A DNA stretch of 64,000 bases from Adhaeribacter rhizoryzae (GTDB taxonomy: Bacteria; Bacteroidota; Bacteroidia; Cytophagales; Hymenobacteraceae): the NCBI RefSeq assembly GCF_008629685.1, contig NZ_VWSF01000003.1, positions 160,795 through 224,794 of the forward strand, written 5' to 3'. The notes under the pieces were generated by a model that ran no database searches, was not told the DNA's origin, and saw only the letters and a program-made list of their open reading frames with translations. This document shows, in pieces, positions 59,127 to 64,000 of this stretch (position 1 is its first letter; the number at the start of each line of letters is the position of its first letter). Both the position numbers and the translations under genes were made by a program.

Positions 59127-59206
59127 CTGTAGGGGAAAAGTTTAGGTTAATTATCGGCTTATTATTCCGAAGGTGTTTAGCAAAGCAGGAGAACTTCCAA
59201 TCTGGG

Positions 59207-60064
59207 TTACTTGCTCTTGCGGATATAAATATTACCGTTAAAGTTTTTGAACAGGATTTCGGGGCCGCCGCCGTTTATTTTACCGGTAAGCCACTTATCG
59301 AGGTAAATGCGGGTGCCGGGCCGGGCATCGTTGCCCCGGAAATTATTGGGCGGTACTACGCCTTCGGTTTTGCCGCCTTTTTCCAGCGCCATGTCAAAAT
59401 CGGTAAAAACTTCGCCGTTATCAGATTTTAGCTTGGCGTTAAACTTGGCCGATGGCGGCAGCGTAACATCTATTTTGCCGTTGAGGCTGCTAAAGGCCAT
59501 GGGCATATTGGGGGTAACTTTTTTAAAGCTAGCTATAATATCGCCGTTTAAGGTAGAGGCCGAGGCGCTGCCCGCTACGTTGCGCAAGGTAATATTGCCG
59601 TTCAGGTTATCTACGTCCAGTTCGCCGTTTACATCTTCTACCAGTAATACGCCATCGTTCAGCGTTTTTAATTTCACCGAAAAATCGTAAGGCACCTGAA
59701 TTTGCAAGTCTACGGCGCGGTTAAAAGCATCGGTTTTAACGGTAACGGTATTATTCTCTTCCCGAACTTCTAATCCGGTAGTGGAGGTTTGTATCCGGCG
59801 CATGCCTTGTGATTCGTCGTTGTCGCGCGGTTTGTTTTTGCTTTTACCATCGCGGGCGCTGTAAGTAACCACTACATCTTTGCCTTTGTGCCCCGTAACC
59901 ATTATAGAGCCATTGAGCAGGTTGGCCCGCAGGGTACCGGGTTTGTTGGGTTGGCTAAGCGGTATTTGTATTTTTTCGGAATCGTTGTTTTGCGCTATAG
60001 CTGCCGTTAGGGTATTCATCAGCAGGCAAACCACTACCGGCAAACTCTTTAAATAAGTTTTCAT
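59207..60064 (-). CDS. DUF4097 secreted beta-repeat protein (second copy)
   Basis: 285 residues: signal peptide (ending AIAQ), then a polar linker and a DUF4097 domain built from short beta repeats of the form D-V-x-N-x-NG-x-I-x-L (DVDNLNGNITLRNVAGSASASTLNGDIIASF, FSSLNGKIDVTL, LKSDNGEVFTDF) ending GPEILFKNFNGNIYIRK. The fold is a beta-helix-like domain related to adhesin-type proteins of unknown function. Last gene of the operon, 40 bp after the other DUF4097 gene. Confidence 0.9.
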   Translation of the reverse strand: MKTYLKSLPVVVCLLMNTLTAAIAQNNDSEKIQIPLSQPNKPGTLRANLLNGSIMVTGHKGKDVVVTYSARDGKSKNKPRDNDESQGMRRIQTSTTGLEVREENNTVTVKTDAFNRAVDLQIQVPYDFSVKLKTLNDGVLLVEDVNGELDVDNLNGNITLRNVAGSASASTLNGDIIASFKKVTPNMPMAFSSLNGKIDVTLPPSAKFNAKLKSDNGEVFTDFDMALEKGGKTEGVVPPNNFRGNDARPGTRIYLDKWLTGKINGGGPEILFKNFNGNIYIRKSK

Positions 60065-60104
60065 ATTTATAATCAGTAAAAATATTTCAGGATTTAATTT
60101 AAGC

Positions 60105-60965
60105 TTAGGATTCTTTTTTCTTCAGGTAAATATTGCCGTTCAGGGTTTCGAAGCGCAAGGCCGGTCCACCTTTGCCTACTTGGTAATTTTGCTTTTTATC
60201 TATTTTGTATACCGTGCCGGAGCCCCGTCCTTCGCTATTTTTAATTACTTGCACCGGCATCATTTCTACGTCGTTCAGGTCGGTGTAAAATTGACCGTTC
60301 AACGATTTAAAAGAAACCGTAGCGTTCAGGTTAGGCGCATAATGCACATTAATATTGCCGTTAACGGTTTTAAACTCTGAATCGGCAGGAGGATTGCCGG
60401 CGTAAAATATATCGATACGGCCGTTTACGGTACTGGCATCGGTTTTACCCGCCACGTTGGTAAGTTTAAGCGGGCCGTTTACGTTCCGAATTTTCAAATC
60501 GCCGGTAACACCCGTAACCGTTACGTCGCCCTCCGTTACTGTAGATAACGCTAGGTTAATTTTGGCCGGTACACGCAACGTCATATCTACCTGGTATTTA
60601 TATTTAATATCATCCAGGTTAATATTCATGTTCCGGCCCCGGCTTTTTTTCCGGAAAATAAATGGGGCATCGAGGTACACGTAAATGCTGTCGGCAGTTT
60701 CTATTAATTTTACTTGTACCTCTTGCATGCCTTTGGCCACTTCCTGCTGGTTATTGGCTTTAATTTCTTTTTCGGCTACCAGCTCTACGGTATTGCCGTT
60801 GTAAGCCTCTACGTGCACAAAGCCATGAATATTTTCGACGGATAACACCTTAGCGCCGCCGGCATTTTTAAAGCCGGCAGTTTTATTAATGGTTTCGGTT
60901 TGGGATTGCGCCCAAGCTAAGGTGGCCAGGCTCCACAACATTATTAGTAATAGATGCTTTTTCAT
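60105..60965 (-). CDS. DUF4097 secreted beta-repeat protein (first copy)
   Basis: 286 residues with signal peptide (ending AWAQ) and the same repeat plan as the downstream gene: FKNAGGAKVLSVENIHGFVHVEAYNGNTVELVAEK, GDVTVTGVTGDLKIRNVNGPLKLTNVAGKTDASTVNGRI, FKTVNGNINVHY, FKSLNGQFYTDL, RFETLNGNIYLKK. Tandem paralogue in an operon with an ECF sigma factor, suggesting a role in envelope homeostasis or signalling; this is inferred from context. Confidence 0.9.
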   Translation of the reverse strand: MKKHLLLIMLWSLATLAWAQSQTETINKTAGFKNAGGAKVLSVENIHGFVHVEAYNGNTVELVAEKEIKANNQQEVAKGMQEVQVKLIETADSIYVYLDAPFIFRKKSRGRNMNINLDDIKYKYQVDMTLRVPAKINLALSTVTEGDVTVTGVTGDLKIRNVNGPLKLTNVAGKTDASTVNGRIDIFYAGNPPADSEFKTVNGNINVHYAPNLNATVSFKSLNGQFYTDLNDVEMMPVQVIKNSEGRGSGTVYKIDKKQNYQVGKGGPALRFETLNGNIYLKKKES

Positions 60966-60980
60966 AAGTTTTACATTTTA

Positions 60981-61787
60981 TCAGATCAAAACCTGGATGC
61001 TTTCTTTCACTTTGGCCTTAACAGATTCGTTTAAATCTTCCTGCTCTAAAAGCTGTTTTAGTTGTTTCACCGCATTTTTATCCTGCATTGCCACCACCAC
61101 ATCGGCCAGGGCCAGTTGCACCAGCGGCGAATCTTGCTTGGTAATAGCGCTCACCAGACCTTCTCGGGCAACCGGGTTACCCGCATGCTGGTAAAGCGCT
61201 TCGATGGCGGCCAGCCGCACGTTCACGCTGGGGTCCGCGTTTAGGGTTTGTAGCAACGATTTTATTACTTTGTCGTCGGCTTGTTCCATGTCGCTGGTCA
61301 GGTTTACCGCCTTTAGCCGGTCGGTTGCCGAAGGTTGCTCCAGCAGCGTGAGCATCATCATTTTTTTCATTTGCTGCATTTCAGTGGTTAAAGCCACCAG
61401 TTTTTCGTCACCGGCGCTTTGTTTCCGGCTAAACTGCAGCCCCAGCATAACGCCCAACGCCAGTATTACAAAGCTGTAAGCTAATTGGCCCAGGGTAAAT
61501 TCCTGCCGCAAACGATCGGTTAAATTGGTAAGCCATTGCGGCATTTTTACCCCGGCTTTTTCTTTCCGTTTCTCCTCGGCCAGCATCTGGTAAAAGTTGC
61601 TCCGCAAACATTCACTCGGTTCGGGCAAGGTTACTGCGGTCAGCCGGTTAGTAAATTGCGTGAGCTCGTTTACTTTGTCCAGGTTCAGTTCGCCGGCCGT
61701 AATTGCCGCTTCCATTTCGGCTTTTTCAGCTTCGGTCTGGTTCTGGGCCAGAAAACCCGCAATTAATTTTTCAAATTTCTCGTCCAT
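60981..61787 (-). CDS. Membrane protein with HEAT repeats, possible anti-sigma factor
   Basis: 268 residues. The cytoplasmic N-terminal half (1-98, with LIAGFLAQNQTEAEKAEMEAAITAGELNLDKVNELT) resembles the N-terminal layout of anti-sigma proteins, followed by one membrane helix (about 99-119, LGQLAYSFVILALGVMLGLQF). The periplasmic part contains HEAT-like repeats (VIKSLLQTLNADPSVNVRLAAIEALYQHA, LVQLALADVVVAMQDKNAVKQLKQLL). Its ATG overlaps the sigma-factor stop by one base. The anti-sigma role is inferred from gene position. Confidence 0.85.
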   Translation of the reverse strand: MDEKFEKLIAGFLAQNQTEAEKAEMEAAITAGELNLDKVNELTQFTNRLTAVTLPEPSECLRSNFYQMLAEEKRKEKAGVKMPQWLTNLTDRLRQEFTLGQLAYSFVILALGVMLGLQFSRKQSAGDEKLVALTTEMQQMKKMMMLTLLEQPSATDRLKAVNLTSDMEQADDKVIKSLLQTLNADPSVNVRLAAIEALYQHAGNPVAREGLVSAITKQDSPLVQLALADVVVAMQDKNAVKQLKQLLEQEDLNESVKAKVKESIQVLI

Positions 61788-62350
61788 TAAGCTATCTCCT
61801 GCTTTTCCAGTTTTAAATAAATGGCTTTTAGTTCATCCAGAGCCCGGAAGGCCCGCACCTTTATAGCACCCTCGGTGCAGCCGTACAACTCGGCTATTTC
61901 TTTGTACTTTAACCCCTGAAACCGGCTCAACACCAACACTTCCCGTTTTTCTACATCCAGGCAATTTAAAGCGGTTTGCAGCAACTGCATTTCTTCGTTT
62001 TGCCGCGTTTGTTCTTCCACCGTAAAATCATCGCGCAGTTTGTTCTCCAAATTTGTAAAGTCATCGGCAAAGCCTAAGCGCTTGTTTTTTTGGTAATGGT
62101 CGGCGTGTACGTTGCGGGCCAAGTGGTACATCCAGGTTTTAAATTCCCCTTCGCCCGTGTAAGTATGCCGGTATTTCAGCATCCGCAGAAAAACATTTTG
62201 CACTAAATCTTCGCTCACCTCACTGCTGCTGGTAAGCCGGTAAAAAAAACTGTACAAGGCCCGGTGGTAGCGTTCGAACAACAAACCTAACCGGTCGGTA
62301 TCGCCGGCTTTTACTTTCAGCATCAGGGCATTATCGGTAACTGCTTCCAA
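61787..62350 (-). CDS. ECF-type RNA polymerase sigma factor
   Basis: 187 residues. Region 2 reads LFERYHRALYSFFYRLTSSSEVSEDLVQNVFLRMLKYRHTY and FKTWMYHLARNVHADHYQK. Region 4 is LQTALNCLDVEKREVLVLSRFQGLKYKEIAELYGCTEGAIKVRAFRALDELK with the HTH. It overlaps the HEAT gene by 1 bp and heads the operon with two DUF4097 genes. It probably activates its own operon in response to an envelope signal transmitted by the HEAT protein. Confidence 0.93.
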   Translation of the reverse strand: MEAVTDNALMLKVKAGDTDRLGLLFERYHRALYSFFYRLTSSSEVSEDLVQNVFLRMLKYRHTYTGEGEFKTWMYHLARNVHADHYQKNKRLGFADDFTNLENKLRDDFTVEEQTRQNEEMQLLQTALNCLDVEKREVLVLSRFQGLKYKEIAELYGCTEGAIKVRAFRALDELKAIYLKLEKQEIA

Positions 62351-62694
62351 GCGTTCAGGTGGTTAGGATTTCTAAAAGCAAACAGGGAAACTGCGGGTTG
62401 GTAGAATAGTTACAGTAATTTAATATTATTTTTTAGAAAATGCATGATGGAGGTTTGCGTGGCAGTTAGCAAACTCGTAAGCGTCTTTTTTATGATAACA
62501 TTTTTGGCACTGGAAAGAGAGATAAACTAGAAAGTAAAATTTATACCTTTTGTGTATACTTACATCTATATATAGTATATAGGTTAGTCCTGTTCTAATT
62601 ATCTGCAACTCTCCGTATAATGCAGATAATTAGATTGCCTCAACATATTTTGTATTTATTTCCATTCAATTTTATCCCTATAGAAAAATATAGA
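62351..62694. other. Intergenic region between divergent genes, nothing recognised
   Basis: About 340 bp of AT-rich sequence between the sigma factor start and the FRG-domain gene, without a gene or strong repeat. It should hold the sigma-operon promoter; no confident box was found. Confidence 0.45.
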
Positions 62695-63414
62695 ATGCAT
62701 GAGATTTTGATTAATTCATTTGAAGACTATCATAATGAAGTATCATCATGGCCCTCTCAGACTAGATATTATTTTAGAGGAATGTCAAGAAGTTATTATG
62801 AATTACGTCCATCTTTAGGAAGAAGCGTTGATAGCACAGGTTATTATGACGAGAAAAGATTGCTTACTGAATTTAAGAATCAAAGCTTGGCTTATAATAA
62901 AAATATACCAGATAACGATTGGGAATGGCTAGCATTAGCCCAACATCATGGTCTTCCAACAAGATTGTTAGATTGGACTACAAACCCTTTAGTAGCATTA
63001 TACTTTGCAGTAAAAGACAATTTATACTTAGAAGAAGAGAAGAAAATTAGGCCTGATTATGATGGAAGTAGTGTTGTGTACTTTTTAATATTTAAATCTC
63101 TCCCAATTAATATAATAGAAGCTAACTCCCCATTTGAATATTCTGAACCTACTATTTTTTGGCCTCCTCATACAACTCCAAGAATCAAAGCACAGTCAGG
63201 AGTATTAACAATACAACCAGATCCTTATATGAATTTTAATTTTGGAAGCAGATTAACAAAGCTTGTAATCCCCTATGGCATTCGCTTAAAATTAAGAAGC
63301 ATTTTAAATAGTTATGGAATTCACGACTCGTCAATGTTTCCTGATTTAGATGGATTAGCTAAGCATTTGAAAAATATAAGAGAAGGCCATTATTGTTCAT
63401 GGGATAGGGAATGA
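62695..63414 (+). CDS. FRG-domain protein
   Basis: 239 residues from the ATG at 62695; an upstream in-frame ATG at 62620 would add 25 hydrophobic, unconserved residues. The FRG domain is shown by YYFRGMSRSYYELRPSLGR and ALAQHHGLPTRLLDWTTNPLVALYFAV, in the usual order. FRG domains are of unknown biochemical function and are frequent in mobile and defence-associated loci. The gene is markedly AT-rich compared with the sigma operon beside it, suggesting acquisition. Confidence 0.88.
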   Translation: MHEILINSFEDYHNEVSSWPSQTRYYFRGMSRSYYELRPSLGRSVDSTGYYDEKRLLTEFKNQSLAYNKNIPDNDWEWLALAQHHGLPTRLLDWTTNPLVALYFAVKDNLYLEEEKKIRPDYDGSSVVYFLIFKSLPINIIEANSPFEYSEPTIFWPPHTTPRIKAQSGVLTIQPDPYMNFNFGSRLTKLVIPYGIRLKLRSILNSYGIHDSSMFPDLDGLAKHLKNIREGHYCSWDRE

Positions 63415-63584
63415 GATAAAGCTAAAACTAAATTTGAATTCCAATTGGCTTGTTTTCTAAGTTTACCAACTTACCCTTCATAATCTATAATAAGTATTCA
63501 CCCCCTATAAGTAAATATTCCGGCCACTGTTTAGCCGTTAACGGGCATTGCTAAATACGGCACTACAACGACAGACCAGACAAA

Positions 63585-63947
63585 ATGAAAATTGAACCCC
63601 ATATTTTTAACAACATACAAATTGCCGAAGTAACTTCGGATAGCATAATCATAAACAAAAACGAAGACGGCTTAGACTTATTAGGGAATTTATACTACCA
63701 GGGGTTCGACAAGATTGTGCTTTACGAAAAAGACATCACGCCTGATTTTTTTGACCTTAAAACTGGTATGGCGGGCGAAATACTGCAAAAATTTTCAACT
63801 TATCGGGTGCGGCTGGCTATAGTCGGAGATTTTTCGAAGTACCAAAGCAAGAGTTTAAACCATTTCATATACGAAAGCAACAAAAGCAGGAATATCAATT
63901 TTGTAGCTTCAACTACAGAAGCATTAGAAATTTTTGCGGGAGAATAA
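63585..63947 (+). CDS. DUF4180 domain protein
   Basis: 120 residues (NNIQIAEVTSDSIIINKNEDGLDLLGNLYYQGFDKIVLYEKDITPDFFDLKTGMAGEILQKFSTYRVRLAIVGDFSKYQSKSLNHFIYESNKSRNINFVASTTEALEIF), the typical DUF4180 sequence across its whole length. Function unknown; cytoplasmic. No partner gene is visible before the window ends. Confidence 0.9.
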   Translation: MKIEPHIFNNIQIAEVTSDSIIINKNEDGLDLLGNLYYQGFDKIVLYEKDITPDFFDLKTGMAGEILQKFSTYRVRLAIVGDFSKYQSKSLNHFIYESNKSRNINFVASTTEALEIFAGE

Positions 63948-64000
63948 ATTAGCGTAAAAATCAAATCTTAAATATTACCATTTCCCACTTCTAGAATGTT

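Larger units (their letters stand above)
58663..59206. other. Intergenic region with an R3-type hairpin and an operon terminator
   Basis: About 540 bp with no gene seen. It holds the palindromic repeat at 58963-59017 and the terminator at 59094-59126. The frame at 59108-59431 overlaps the DUF4097 gene antisense and is rejected. Confidence 0.6.

Noticed and set aside
63520-63584. GCCGTTAACGGGCATTGC segment before the DUF4180 gene as another attC site
   Set aside because: It lacks a clear GTTRRRY/RYYYAAC pair and a long hairpin; the complementary end would lie outside the window, so it cannot be supported.

Overview
The window looks like chromosomal DNA of a Bacteroidota bacterium, most likely order Cytophagales and close to Hymenobacteraceae such as Adhaeribacter. 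This is an inference from protein families, not a database result. Supporting signs are a C-terminal type IX secretion (T9SS) sorting domain (18620-19504), DUF4097, DUF2911 and DUF885 proteins, a 7TMR-DISM-type histidine kinase, GlxA/AraC and SSS proteins, moderate GC, and a few TTTG-N19/21-TAnnTTTG promoter-like sites with little sign of Shine-Dalgarno sequences. No rRNA, prophage, transposase or CRISPR array was seen. One tRNA (Leu, CAG) is present.

Layout. 1-2208: the N-terminal part of a large secreted Ig-like-repeat protein running off the left edge. 2910-7428: a reverse-strand block of envelope and salvage genes (DUF218, DUF885 lipoprotein, DUF2905, PncB). 7645-9810: PKD plus beta-helix lipoprotein. 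10561-14465: class IV aminotransferase and a two-subunit molybdenum hydroxylase (IorA/IorB type). 15067-19504: GH43 glycosidase, O-methyltransferase plus NmrA reductase pair, T9SS cargo protein. 19758-26487: GAF protein, two paralogous PAP2 phosphatases around tRNA-Leu and small genes, ThpR and CinA-C. 26503-31202: two paralogous dihaem cytochromes, a methyltransferase and an M61 peptidase. 31397-38502: outer-membrane protein, metallo-beta-lactamase-fold hydrolase, GlxA regulator, SRPBCC/VOC genes, and an ArsR-AHSA1-DoxX-YdeI operon. 38651-44007: outer-membrane receptor and a histidine kinase/response regulator pair. 44128-45860: a small integron-like cassette array (HigBA and a HEPN-like gene with attC-like sites). 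46086-51180: symporter, ABC exporter, small OMP and DUF2911 protein. 51885-58662: OMP, a translationally coupled PIG-L / 44-aa membrane protein / SSS symporter operon, DUF4304 and an acyltransferase. 59207-62350: ECF sigma factor, membrane HEAT-repeat protein and two DUF4097 proteins in one operon. 62695-63947: AT-rich FRG-domain gene and a DUF4180 gene.

The most notable structure is at 44128-45860. Two gene units each end in an attC-like hairpin. The first bases of each unit are the exact inverse complement of its own R''-like motif, the expected signature of integron gene cassettes, but no integrase is in the window. The intergenic spaces also hold at least four families of small palindromic or inverted-repeat elements. 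One has 15-bp terminal inverted repeats (MITE-like) and another is a 76-bp hairpin present in both orientations. The first gene contains two apparently identical 420-bp direct repeats. All functional statements rest on motif and family recognition from the sequence alone.
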